Part shown: positions 21,132 through 33,407 of the stretch, piece by piece
How positions within the stretch are numbered: position 1 is the stretch's first letter
How the letters are laid out: each line of letters begins with the position of its first letter
NCBI GenBank assembly: GCA_013397075.1
Contig: VWZS01000496.1
Span: 1,806,249-1,870,248, forward strand
Reading direction: 5' to 3'
Length of the DNA stretch: 64,000 nucleotides
From: Rhabdornis inornatus
Lineage: Eukaryota; Chordata; Aves; Passeriformes; Rhabdornithidae
Notes under the pieces: model-generated
Databases searched by the model: none
Seen by the model: the letters and a program-made list of their open reading frames with translations, nothing else
Told to the model about the DNA's origin: nothing
Position numbers and translations under genes: made by a program

Positions 21132-24100
21132 CTGAAGGCAAGTAAGCTTTTACCAGCCTTTCTATTTTGGCTACTGATTAGAGCTATAAAACCTTTGATA
21201 AATTTAATGGAATGGGATATTATCCTCATTTGACTTTGTGGTTTCAAGTTTTATAGGTTGCTGATGTTTTAAAAAGTAGCCATTATATTTATTACTGGAA
21301 ATAAACAGGAGCCTGTAGTTGCCTTCCCACTTTGGTAGTTAGGTTACAAATATAATTTTAATTTGAAGGTAAATAATACAGTATACATTGCTCCACATGT
21401 CAGGCAGCATGGAGCCAATCCTGCTTGCAATCCCAGTTGTCAGTTTGGTCCTGAAGGTACAGATTGATGAGCAAACACTAATCACAGCCTCTCAGTGCTA
21501 CTACTACTGCAGCAGTGTTGGGAGGTAGAGGGCATATTTGCATAGAAAAATAAGCATTTTTTAAATTATTTCTTCAATTACAGTCGCTTCTGAGAACTAA
21601 ATTCATTTAAGTGCAGGAGTAAAACAGGAATTTGATCTTAAATAGCATACCACACTTTAAAGTGTACAGTATAACTCCTAAATGTTATAGGTCTTGATTT
21701 TTTGTAATTTAGAATCAGGGAGGCAAAAATGGTCATTCAACTGACCTTCTACATAAAACAGACCATTGAATGCCACTGATAATTTCTGCAGCAAAGACTT
21801 CTTTATGCAATTCCTAGAACATATTTTGAAAGGAATTGAATCAGCCAGGAGATTCAATTTATGGTGAGTTTACAAACTCCATTAGCAAGTATTTAATTGG
21901 TTAATTTGGCATGAAGAGAAAAATATTGCACTTTGCATTTTTGGTGCTTTAGCGTTTGACTATTGGATTGAAATCAGATTTACAGGGAGTTTTTTTTAAA
22001 CATTTTCTTTATAAACAGCAAAATGCAACCCTCATACGTATGATGAAGATGCTGAATCCTACTAGACTGCAGCTGTGTAGCATCTCTTAGTTGAGAGGAT
22101 GTTTTAATATGCTTTTCATGTGACTCACTTTAGCTTCCTTTTCTTTTGAAGGTTCCCTTCCTGGCAGTCTCCAGACTTCACCTCGGTTTGCTCTTTGGGC
22201 AAGGCCACAAAATTGTTTCCAGCTCTGGGCTCGAGTCTTCAAAGAACTATTCTGTTCTTTGGCATATTACTGATATCAAGGAAATGTCCCTTTTTTTGTT
22301 ACTCATAGCATTTTTTGTAACTTTTATTCCCCAACACCTCACTGGAAGAACATATTGAGGTTATCTGCCATTAACCTTAAGGTCTTTTCAGAATTGCCTC
22401 ATGAGCACAGTTTCAAAGTCTGAACTTGCCCTTCTCAATTTCAATGTTTGTGACCTCTCTAAAAGCATGATGCCCTATAAGTAAATCTACTCCGATAATT
22501 TTTGGAGCCAGTTTTTCTGTTGTGTTTTTCTTTTTCCATTATGCATTTATGCTTCATATACCAAAAGGCACAGAGACTGCTGTTTGACTGGGATGCTCAA
22601 TGGTCCCTAGCATTTCTCTCAGGTCAAGTTAAATGCTTGTTTGTTCAAACCCCAATAGAATAAAGAGCTCAAAGTTCAAAGCTCAATAGAATAAATATAC
22701 ATCAAGGGCTCTTTGTTCCTAAGTCCTCTTTATTGTCCCTTTGTCCAGGGAAGGACCTGTCTTAAGTGTCCCCTTGAAAACATATTAATGATTCCAGCCT
22801 GATTTTGTTTGACCTTTTATTAAAGCTTTCCTCTACTAAGCCAACAATTTGTAATACTCCCTTGGGTGGATGCTCAGCAAAGGCTTAAGGACATAATGTC
22901 AAAGCTGACAACTCCTGATTCTCTTTCAGTAATATTTTGAGGTAACAATTTGAAAATCCTATCAGTAAAATGTTCTAAACAAGACTCCAGAATGCTATTG
23001 TTTGCTGTTTTTTAAATAAAAGCAGCATTGGTGAGATCCAGACTTTCCTAAAGTGCTGAACTAACCTTGGAGGTGGATGTAGGGAAGAAGTAAGGGCTTA
23101 ACCTACTTTCTCTAAAAAAAGATCTTCAATTCCCTGTAAAGTCAATGGAAAGCATAGCTAGGATATGTCTGAATGTCAGGAGCAGCAGTATTAGTCTCCA
23201 TAAAACAATCCTTGTTCCCTTCCACTGACTGTTCAGGAATTGGTAGAAATCAGTAGGGGTTATAAAGAGTTACAACCCAGTACTTCCTATCCCTCTCCTG
23301 AGCAAAAAATTCATGGGGAGCAAAGCTTTTAAAAGTTAGTAGCACTGACACCAGTTGCCCCCCAGTCTCCACGACCACACAGTTTATACAAAGGTGAACA
23401 CTAATGTAGGTGTCATGACAAGGGCTTCAGTCAGCCCCAGGGCTGTACCCAAACCACCACAGTGGATGCAGCAATGTGCTCTTTCCCTCTTCTGAGTCTC
23501 TATTCATGTAACTAGGAGAATAGAAAAGTACTCTCATTTGGGAAAGGCCAGGAGAAATAAATAAATTCAATCTGAAGTCCTATCAGTATTTTTACAGCTG
23601 TATACTCTATAGAAATACAACTTTTTTCATATAAATGTACGAAGGACTCTGTCTGGTTTTACAGAATTTTGTTTTGTTAAAAAATGAAACTATTCCATCA
23701 TATAAACATAAAAAAGAAAGCCATTTGTGACATTGATTCTTGTCCTGCATGTTAGGTTATTTGTTCCTTAGGGAAAAAGGAAGGTGTTTTTTCCAATATA
23801 GTTTGGAATATCTTTATCAGTACATTTGGAATCATGGGGTTTTTTTGTTTCCATCCCTTGCAAGTGTGCAAGGAAGTGAAAAAATCCATCTGGATAGAGA
23901 AAATTCATAAACTCATGCATAAACTTATAAAACAGAAACAGATTTGCTTACATGATGGAATTTGGAAGTTTTGACATTCTTTCCTAAAACACTATAAAAT
24001 GGCAATAATTCAATAGGGTGATGAATCAGAAATAGGATACTGACCCGTGCATTGATTCTGTACTGTGATGCTGGTGATACTCAAATATTTCAGGCTTCAG

Positions 24101-24317
24101 TACTGTGAACTGCCATATGGCCTAAATACTGTTATAGACACAAAAATCACTGAACAGCTTAATACTGTGTAGGGGAGAGGGAAATTTTAAAATACTTCTG
24201 TGTTCAAATAGGATGTTATTTTACCCTCATACAAGATCTGGTATCTCAACAGTTTTAGAAGCCATCTATGTGACACTTATTTACTCTTCATCACTGTTGC
24301 TTCTGTAGGATCAAGAA

Positions 24318-24374
24318 CATGTCCTTTAGGGGTGGAGGGACTTCAGGAATTCTCTAGTCCAATCTTGTCGCTGT
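24318..24374 (-). mobile_element. CR1 LINE, 3' part left of a nested LTR
   Basis: This short piece (GGTGGAGGGACTTCAGGAAT, then CTAGTCCAATCTTGTCGCTG) is the reverse-complemented 3' UTR of the CR1 that resumes at 24741. The element is split here by LTR insertion. The typical ATTCTATG tail is not visible. Confidence 0.7.
24370..24374. repeat. Target site duplication, left copy (GCTGT)
   Basis: GCTGT immediately before the LTR start TGAGGC. The identical five bases follow the LTR at 24741-24745. Removing the LTR and one copy restores a continuous CR1 sequence. Confidence 0.8.
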
Positions 24375-24740
24375 TGAGGCAGGCGTGACATACAAAAAGA
24401 CACACTACCTTTCAGAAGGCTAATATCTGTTTATTACAACAGCGTGCTGTCTTTTATACCCTCTACAAAGTGTACACTTTATTCATTGGTTACAGTAAAT
24501 CAACATTGGTGCAAAACCATCTCCACCTCTGTTTTTCACAAAACTTTTCTAAAAATACTTTTCCCAGCTGCCGCTTTTCTTTCCCGCTTATCTCCTTCTA
24601 CTTTTTCTCTTCTTGGTCTCCAGGTCAATGGCCTTGGTAAGAAATACTTTTCCAAAATAACCCTTATTCATTAACCCTTTCTGGATCACAGACTAGGTCT
24701 GGGTCCCCTTCCATGCAACTTCCTAGTCCAAGCTGGATCA
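24375..24740 (-). mobile_element. 366-bp solo LTR nested in CR1, minus orientation
   Basis: It begins TGAGGCAGG and ends CTGGATCA on the plus strand, giving the TGA/TCA ends of a retroviral LTR, and is flanked by the perfect 5-bp duplication GCTGT. Read on the minus strand it has a TATA box (TATAAAA at 24452-24458) and an AATAAA (24430-24435), followed by about 55 bases to the end. No internal retroviral sequence remains. The 5-bp duplication is the size typical of some ERV classes, but I do not assign a family. The insertion is younger than the CR1. Confidence 0.85.
24452..24458 (-). promoter_or_regulatory. TATA box of the nested LTR
   Basis: TATAAAA on the minus strand, 16 bases upstream of the AATAAA. 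The polyadenylation signal is therefore close to or ahead of the expected cap site, an arrangement known in retroviruses whose signal lies in U3. Confidence 0.6.
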
Positions 24741-24745
24741 GCTGT
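24741..24745. repeat. Target site duplication, right copy (GCTGT)
   Basis: Identical to 24370-24374 and flush with the LTR end CTGGATCA. Confidence 0.8.
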
Positions 24746-25480
24746 GAGGTCAGCTCAGGCTGCTTACAACTTTGTTCAGTTTGAGCTTGAAAATTTCCAG
24801 AGATGGGGACTGCACAATCTCCCCAGGAGTCTGTCCTCTTGCTCCACTATCCTCACAGAGCAAAAGGTTTTTACTTTTACCCAGCCCAGCCAGAATCTCT
24901 CTTTTTTTACATTAATTCCATTGTCTGTCTTCCTCCTGTGAGGCACCACTGTGAAGAGCCTGCGTCTGCCTTCTCTTCCTTGTAGGTACAGGCAGGCTGC
25001 TGTCCAGTCCCCTAAAATATTGTCTCTTCTGGGGTCTGAAGAACCCAAGTCCCTCAGTCTCTTCTCCCAGGGCTTCATCCCTGTTGCCATATCGATGATC
25101 TTCTGCTGAATTTGTTGCAGATTAGGGATGACTTGTTCTGGGAGGCCAAAGCTGGATGCAGTGTGGTCTAACAGGTGCTGAGTACAGGTGGATGATCACT
25201 TCAATCCATGGATTCTGATTCTGTTTATGCATCTCAGGAGCTGTTGGCACCTTTGCTGCCAGGGCTGGCTCCTTTTCAGCTTCCTGCTCACCAGGACCCC
25301 AAGGCCTCCTCAGCAGAGCTGCTCCCACCAGCCAGGGTCCTCCTTCACAGGAGCAGGACCTTGCATCTCTCTCTACTGAATTTCAGCAGGAACGTTGTCT
25401 CATTCCTGCTCATTCCATTGTGTCTACAAACACAAATGGCCCTTCTTCACAATAGTTTGGTCAGTCCATTTTTTAACTCG
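24741..25480 (-). mobile_element. CR1 LINE, main part: ORF2 C-terminal region, minus orientation
   Basis: In reverse complement this follows the CR1 ORF2 tail and 3' UTR. A minus-strand frame at 24776-25090 keeps the CR1-like order: KPWEKRLRDLGSS, then ERFWLGWVKVKTF, then VEQEDRLLGRL. Further blocks (GGTGCTGAGTACAGGTGGAT, GAGCAGGACCTTGCATCTCT) carry the similarity to about 25440. The frame is interrupted and the 5' half of the element is absent. ORF2 encodes the endonuclease and reverse transcriptase of CR1; only its last part is left. The right border is approximate. Together with 24318-24374 this was one insertion before the LTR split it. Confidence 0.8.
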
Positions 25481-28400
25481 GTCACTGATGATTCCCTATT
25501 TCCATTCTGCTTGGGCTCTGTGAAATGGCCAACTTTTCCTACAGGTGAACTTTTTACCTCTGGAATTTATGTACTTCTGGGACCTGTTTCATTTAAGTAA
25601 ACCTTAGTATAGCTGTCTCAGAAAACACAAAGAGCAGAAGGCTCAGGTGAGTAGCACTTCTGCTGAGCAGAAAGTTATTTCCTGGATAAGAAGTTTGATG
25701 TTTTAAAGGCTGTGCTGTGGAGCGTGGGATTAGTCACTTGCAAAGATAATAGGTCTGACTCTCCATGATGCTACTCCAGCTGCACTCCTTTCTGTGCATA
25801 CCCATTGTAACAGCTCTTAAAACTGAAGTCATACAGCAGTGAATCAGGCCTGGAAAGCTTAAGAAAATAAGAATGGAGGTGTGGTGGGAGGTTAATTTCC
25901 CTCCTACAAAAATCCGCAACAGTAAAAGAAGCAACAAAACTACTTTTTTTTTTTTAATAAACTGGAAGAAATGTAATCTAACTCTCAATTTGCTGCACAA
26001 ACCAGAGGTGTTAAGGTTCAACAGCTACTTGTAAAAGGTCCCTAGTGTGTAGCACAGAATGATTTCTTCTAACTTGTTTTCAATAACAATTATCACTGAT
26101 GAACTATGAAAAGAGGGAAAATAAGAGAAAAAAACAGGGAACATAATATTCAATGAAAGCACGTACTTCAAAGCACCCAGAATTTAAAAAAAAAAAAAAA
26201 TCAGACCAATACTTTGGCATATATCTGTACAATAGAGAAGAATTCATTTTTTTTTCTAAGCTGATGTGACACCATTATTATTCAAGGATCTGGAATATAA
26301 TTCTGAGAGTTTCATTTCTATGGTTTGACAAATCAGATCTCATCTATTTCATTTAAAATAAGTAGTAATAGTTTGGGGGATTCTAACTTATGCTGAAGAA
26401 AACAAAAAAAAAACATATTTTAAACAAGTTCTTAGCTTTTTTTCTTTTGCTTATTATTTTTCTTTCTTAATCCTGATTTTTATGATAAATACATGACTAT
26501 GTGACAGTTAACAACTGACATTAAAGTTAGAAGTTTCTAGCAAGCTATTTATGCTAATCCATAGGGAACATGGTGGACTACTGAAGAGCTTCTCTTGGGT
26601 TTCTAAATACATTGAAGGAAGATTGTGATCAGAAGGCTTAGCCTTTTAGTTCAGAAGAAATGGGTTTATATGTTGGCAGATCCATTTGATATTATTTAGG
26701 GAGTAATAATCTCTCTACATTTCCAGAGCTTTATGCTCAATAATACTCTAGAACAGTACTAATTTCTCTGCTGCATTGGCAAGTTATCCCATCTTAGCAA
26801 CAGGAAATGCAGTATGAAACTGATGAAAAAAGCTGCATAATAGTTTGATTTCTGTATAATTGAGTTTCCCAAATGTGCGCTCAGATGTTAAAGCACAGCT
26901 CTGTCTAATTTGCAAGAGCAAGACAGAGACACACATATCTGAACAAAAATCAGCATATATTGTTTAATTCCTTCACAAATCTGTTTAGTACATTGACATC
27001 ATTATTCTATTACTCTATTATTACTCTTTGCTGGGGCAATTTCCCTGACACAACTTTTCCCTAAAGGGTTTAGCTTTCCTGATATAAAAAGGAGTCCAGA
27101 CTCAATATGTAATTTTGATCCTTAGTTCTGTGTTTTGCAAGAGAAAATGGGATTGTGGCAGCAATACCAATAGCAAAAGAGTGAACTGTCTGTGGTCTGC
27201 CTTCCAGCAGTAAAGCAGACCTGCTCCTTTGCTCATATCATTAGCAGTCAGATTTATCATTGTTGTATTTAATGTTATTCAAGAATAGGTCCCCAGAGTG
27301 CTTTATGGACACAAATTGAAGGAGGTCACTGCCCCAGAGAATTTTCATTTAAAATGAAAACGGAAAATAGGAGAAGAGCTATCTGCAAGTGTAGTCAAGT
27401 AATACTACAGCTGATCAGGATTTTGGGGAGGAGGAGGCAGAGAAAGGGAATGCGAAGGGGTGTAAGGAGGGAATTAACCTAGGGAAAAATAAGGGAGGGC
27501 TGATTAGGAGGACTTTTCCAGGGAGAAAAAGTAAAAGGGGCACAGACAGACTGAAACTTGGATAACAGAGGGTGCAAGCCATCCCCTGTGACATCAGGGC
27601 AGAGTTGCCCTAACATGCTTGGGAACACCTAAAACTTCCTAATGTCTGATTCCTTGTCTCAACAGCAGGGTTCTCTCACCAGTTATTCTGCATTTTCTGA
27701 TCATTTTCTAAGAGTTCTGTCATTCAAGGCACATCACCTAAACCAACCCCCTCAGATTAGATATGGAAAAGAAGAAGACTCAGAAAGATCAGAAATGTAC
27801 CATAAAGGCAAGGACAGCTAACGACACCATTGGGAAAAGCCTTTCAGAGTTTAGGTGAAAAAACAGAAGTGTAGCTTCTCATTCATCGCAGATCTGGATT
27901 TCAAAAGCCCAAACAGGTCGGACCAAGCACATGTGATGCTTTTCTGCCAGGCATGAGGTACCTTAGGAAAGGAACATCCTCTACAAAGTGAGCAAATTCA
28001 TCAGATCAGACTGTACCCCTCTCTAACACAAATGTTTCTAAAAGCTCAATCAATTCCTCCATAGGATTGCTATGATATTATTCTGAAAGCCCAAAATGTA
28101 GCAATTCCAAAGCATACTTAAGGATTTCCCTCTGGTGCATGCACATAGGTTTATTCACAGAATAAACATTTCTCTGAGAGATTATGAATAACAAGTCCTA
28201 GATCTTATGTTATGATAAATTTTGCATATTACTTAAAATATGTAAATTAACTTGTCAGTCTCTGATCATGTATATTAGAAGGAAGCTGCAGCTGCTCATA
28301 GCCTGCACCATTGTCAACACAAATCTGTCACTGGTAATGATAATATGGGATGAAGTATTTTTTTGACAAGCATCAGAATGAATAAAGGCATTGTATAGCC

Positions 28401-29204
28401 ACACTATATCATAAGTTCTTTTTTATTGAGATCCACATAAATGATATTTTAACAAGAATTCAGTTTTAAAACCAATTGTTGGAAACAAAGTGTGATTCAA
28501 ACTAGTGCCACTGAAAATGACTTGTGGAATGGAGGCTTCTGCCTGTAATCAGAATGAGGGAAATCCAATGCATGAAAGGTGCTGAACAGTGCTGCTCTCT
28601 CATCTCATGCTTCTCATTAGCCTTGACCCTCAGAGAACATCCCAAACAGCAGCTCATTGGCTACTTTTGTTGAAAGAAAATTTAAAATGGAATTCTGGAT
28701 CAGGAATTACATTCTACCTTTCCCAAGTCATCCGAGCAGGTAGAGTAGAACCACGTACAGTTCCACACACTTTTAAAATGCTCTCCCACTGTCAGATACA
28801 GCCTTGGTGTCACTGCAATGCTGGTTTCAGATTAATGGCAAGACCACGTGCATCAGCTTTGCTACCAACTATCTCTGCCTTCAAATGTTTAATCAATTTA
28901 CTTTATACAAACTGACTGATTGAGGCTACATTAGAAACCTTTTTCATACTCATTTCACGCCTCTTTGGTGAATAAAGATGTCTCCTCCCCAGGCATCCCC
29001 CATCAGCTCCCTTTGTATTGTGCTTTGTAGATGCTTAATTAGCTCATCTCAGACAGCCTGGGAGAATTCAGAAGCTGCTCTGACACAGAGCTCCTTCGAC
29101 TGTGCTGCTTGAGGAACAGCCTTGGAAGTGAAGATGGGGATGTGGAGACAAGGGGAGTCGGAGTTCCCTCATGTGCCACTCACACTGAGTGACATTTCTG
29201 GATC
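25481..29204. other. Unique AT-rich DNA, no gene seen
   Basis: No transposon or gene recognised. A poly-A run lies at 26186-26200, and purine-rich sequence occurs around 27420-27540. Confidence 0.5.
26186..26200. repeat. Poly-A run
   Basis: Fifteen A residues. The upstream sequence resembles no processed gene, and no flanking duplication is visible, so a retroposed origin is unsupported. Confidence 0.7.
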
Positions 29205-29317
29205 TCTATGACATAGTAACGTGGGGTTTAGTGGTGAACATGGCAATGCTTTGTTAATGGCTGCACTTCACGATTTTAGAGATCCTTTCCAACTTTGTGA
29301 TCCTCTGATTCTGTGTC
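29205..29317 (+). mobile_element. CR1 LINE 3' terminal fragment, plus orientation
   Basis: GGTTTAGTGGTGAACATGGC, then GAGATCCTTTCCAACTTTGT and a closing GATCCTCTGATTCTG reproduce the last hundred or so bases of CR1, including its tail repeat in degenerate form. It is strongly 5' truncated. Confidence 0.75.
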
Positions 29318-31377
29318 AGAGGAGCTCCTTGGTCTCTCTGCACATCTGCAGGGTGAAAGAGTAGCTAGCCCTCAAGGACTGAGATGGAGAGAGAGGTTCA
29401 GGTGACTGTAGTTTGATTGCCTATACACCCAAATAAATGGTTTCTCTTGGCTCATAGCACAATATTTCTGATTCCAGATAGCACCCTGAAATGTGGAATA
29501 AAAAGTTGAGTTCCAATGAAAGACATGACAGAAGTTATGAGAAGTTATGATTTTGAAAAATATGGATTTACAAAATTAAACTGCATCTATTACAGACTAC
29601 AGGCTTGCCTCAGTCCTTCCCTTTTCTCTTGCATTTGGTATTTTTATGCTATGTGTTTTTACAGTGACTGGTCTGTGCTTAAGGAGCTGAGTTTGATTTA
29701 TATCAGGCATTTAAAAAACTAACCTCCTCCATTTTTTTCTTCATACTATGAATTGTGATTCTTGAAAAAATTGTAATGGAACTCAAATTATTTTAAGAAA
29801 TGCTTAAATCAGAAAACTGTTAACAGTTTTTATTTGAAGCTGTTACCCAGGTAGAAAGGTTGAATATTTGCAACTGCAGCCAAGAATTACAGCTGGTTCT
29901 CACTCTCACACTGAAAACTTAAGATGCTTCCTGCAATTACAGGTAACTGTAAATTTCCTGGTGAATAAAATTGCTTCAAGGTAGTAGAGGGTTGCACAGA
30001 GACAGCTGCACACAAAGATGAAAATTTTGAGTTATCAATTAGCATATCTATTATTTGCATAATCTAGGTAAGCACAGAGCAAACTGCAGTCCTAAGGAAG
30101 AGGAATGTTTTCTTCTGGGTCTTTCTTTATTTTTTTGGTAGATCAGTGTGGGAATAGTGTAAAAGGGAATAGAGAATTATCTGTTCTTACATCTACACTC
30201 AGAATTTCCCATCCTTTCTGTGGCAGGACAACACATTAAGTTAAGATTCTGATACTGGCATTGTGCTAATGTTTTTGTGTCTCTCCTTCAGAGACATTCA
30301 GAAGCCCAGGTCTCATTACCAATGGGGGCAGGCCCTTTACCTCCACTTACTTTCAGTTCACCATCCCAAACATCTGAGCAAAATTTGCCAAGTCAAATTT
30401 TTCTGTGTGACAGAAAGAACTGGGACAGATAGCACCTAGCAGTCAGAAAAATAACAAGGAAAAATTTCAAGTGATCTGAAATGAACCTCTGAGCAGCTGG
30501 GCAACATTATCAAAGAGATGCTGTGATTGCTCATAGAGTAGGGAAATGAACAGGGCAGTAACAACAAGCTGCATCTTGCTCAAGTGTCAAATGAAACAGC
30601 AAAGCAAATCACAATGTCAGGGGTGAGCTGAAACTCTGGAAAGTACAATTAGAAGAGAAAATCAGCCAAAAAGGCAATAAAAACAGGAAAAAATACATGA
30701 AAGAACACAGAAGTTATTGTGCAAGGGCACCACTTTCTGTAGAGTTTGTCACCTTGGCTTTTGCATTGTAAGCTGGAAGCATGATCCACCTGAAAGAGGG
30801 CTTGGGTTGGAGATGTTCTTATCAAATATTCATCAGAGGCTATGGGAAATAGGGACATTGACTATACTTCCCTGGATAAAGCAGGGAGCTTGCAGATTCA
30901 GCGAGGCAATGGGGCAAAGGTGGGAGCTGCAATATGGCCAAAATTACCAGGACCTGCCTGGTCACACACAGGGAACACGAAAAGCAGAGAACAGGGTGTT
31001 TTCTTTATGCTAGAAAGCCACAAAACTGCCATCAGGGCCATTTCAGTGCTGTCAGCTGTTCACGGTCATCCAGTGGATAACAAAAGCAAGACCTGAAAAG
31101 AAGAAAATGCTAAAAGGATCAAAGCTTGGGGCTCTGTTTCTATTCCCTGGCTGATAAAATTGCCAACTGACAGGTGGTAACCTACAGCAACCAGGAAAGT
31201 GTATTGTAGAAACAAGTTAATAATTACAGTGGTACAGTGTGCCTGTAGCTCTGGGACAGACTGATATGCTTTCTTTCTGTCCCTTTCAAGACAGACCATA
31301 GAAATCCACATCCTGCAGTTATATCCAGGGCCTTACTCACCCAGATACTCAGTGAATGAAGCAGATCTCTGACTCAC

Positions 31378-31419
31378 ATTGAGGGCTCTGCCTTGCCCTC
31401 CACGATGTCAAACTTCAGA
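31378..31419 (-). CDS. Candidate 42-bp coding exon, minus strand
   Basis: Both borders are strong: CTCATTCCCTGCACAG before it and CAAT followed by GTGAGTCAG after it. The other two frames hit a stop within four codons. The open one, after one base, reads LKFDIVEGKAEPS and leaves AT. It joins the 33.5-kb block through AGT (Ser) and the 21.1-kb block through ATC (Ile), so both junctions are in phase. The block is too short to name a function. The splice signals are observed; membership in a gene is inferred. Confidence 0.3.
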
Positions 31420-32005
31420 CTGTGCAGGGAATGAGTTGCATTTCTATCTTTGAAGATTTCTGTTCCTCATATTAATATTTTTCAGTTCAAGATGGACTAC
31501 TTTATTTTTCATGTAAGATGTGCTTCTTAATTACATAAATTCCTGTGCTGATGTTAGGATCATCACATCCCTAAATCTCTTTCCAGCTTCTTAGGCTCTG
31601 AAACTACTACTTTTCACAATGTGTTTCAAAAGAGAGATATTTTTCAGTCTATCACCTAACTTGATTAATGCCTCATTTCTTTGACAGCACAATGTGTGTT
31701 GTCATTATGATTTTCATGATCTACTTAGGAACACAAAGCAGTTTTTTTTCTGCTCTCACAAGTACTCGTTTTTGCAAAAGCCCAGATGAATTAGGCCTGA
31801 ATTAGGAACTTAGTCACTACTAGGGATTGATGCAGCCCACCTCACACCTGAACTGACCCTTTAAAATCCCTTCATCTATGGGGGGAACCTAAAGAGATCA
31901 GCCTGAGGGTGTGGGTGTATCAGTTATGTGTGTAGAGGTAAGTGGGAAGGACCACAGTCTTTCTCTTCTCACAGTAAAATCTTAATTCTTTGCTCTTGTT
32001 CATAA

Positions 32006-32057
32006 TGACAGTTAATTTACTTTGCCTTCAGTGACAGTTAATTCCATTTGCCTTCCT
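32006..32057. repeat. Imperfect 26-bp tandem duplication
   Basis: TGACAGTTAATTTACTTTGC at 32006 is repeated at 32032 with a few substitutions (TGACAGTTAATTCCATTTGC). Two copies only. Confidence 0.8.
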
Positions 32058-33407
32058 TTTATGAAATATACCCCAAATAGCACACTGTTCAACATGCAGG
32101 TTTGGAAATCTAATATCAGGTCTTCAGTCTGAAATTATGGTTTGCATTACCAGATCCTATAAGGCAAAATCTTGCAATATGTTTAACTTAATGCATTTGT
32201 ACTAGCACAGAATTAGCAAGAGGTGGAAAATATCCAACTGACAAGTAAGTATGTACAGAACAAGTTTGCAAAGCTGTAATGTTATCAAATTACTTTTGGC
32301 TTACATGTATAAAATTTCAAGTTTTTACTTTTTACTTCACTTTTTTTATTTTTTGTAACTCTTGTTTAACAGTATCTCATTGCTTTTTGACAAATAAATA
32401 ACTAAAAGTAAGGTAACAACATATTTGTTTTTAGGAGCTCTGTAACATCTGTAATGAGCACACTCTTGACCAATGGTAAATGCTTTGACTTTGATTCTAA
32501 TCCTACCTCTCACCAGTGCTTGACAAAGTCAGCTCTACTCTCTTTCTTCCTGCTGCTCTGATCTTTGTTTGATGTTAAAAATTGCTTGAATTGTGTCTGG
32601 GTTTTCTGAGCACTGAGGAATCAGGGTAGCATAACGGGCTCATTTCAAAACATGCAGTGAGGTGAGTCACTCTTCAGTCATTGCAGAGCACAACCAGTCT
32701 TGTTTGGAGGGGACAAAAAGCGGAAGCAGGAGAGGTGCAGCTTCCCTACAGACCAGCACCTGGAAAAATCTTCTCTAGTTATATCAATGCAGTAAATATC
32801 TCCTTGTTTTTGGCTTAACATTTCTTATGAACCTTTACAGTTCCTCACACAATTGATTTAAAATAGGTTTTTTTAGGAATCAGGAAAATTCCCTTTTCCC
32901 TGCATTTTTGCTTGTTCTGCACCATCAATCCTCTTTCACGCTGCCAACAAATCTGGCAGCCCTTCACTGATTTACTGAGAAATAAATTTACATGTCCTGT
33001 TCTTGGAGGACAGGAAGAAAAGAAAGCAGTACTCCAGAGTTTCATGAAAGAATGAACAGAACAAAATGGAAAATAATTCCCCCTTCTCCTCTAGGAAAAC
33101 CCTGTACATTAGATCATGTCCCTTCAAAGGAATATTCTACTTTCCTGATAAATTTATTCCATCCAAAATAATTGGCCAATGTGACCTAGTAAATTATCAA
33201 AATGGGAAAAGAAATCTCTACAGCCAGTGAATGAAATCAAACCACCTTGAAGGCAAGGTGCCAAAGAGTGTATGATTTGCTCTACACTACACACACTATC
33301 TGACTTTTCCTATTTATTGGGGCGAGGGAAAAAAGTCCACAATCTTCAATTGCTGAAAAAAACCAAAACTATCCTGTAGTGGAGACACTCCAGAAGATAA
33401 GGGGTAC

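Larger units (their letters stand above)
20386..24317. other. Mostly unique AT-rich DNA with two exon candidates
   Basis: Apart from the candidate exons at 20.7-21.1 kb, nothing is recognised with confidence. A 46-codon open block on the minus strand at 22129-22266 is described under findings. Confidence 0.45.

Noticed and set aside
24776..25600. Frames of 104 and 130 codons as genes
   Set aside because: The minus-strand frame is the decayed CR1 ORF2 tail, and the plus-strand frame lies mostly opposite the same element.
26100..26200. Processed pseudogene ending in the poly-A run
   Set aside because: The upstream sequence has no coding similarity and there are no flanking duplications.
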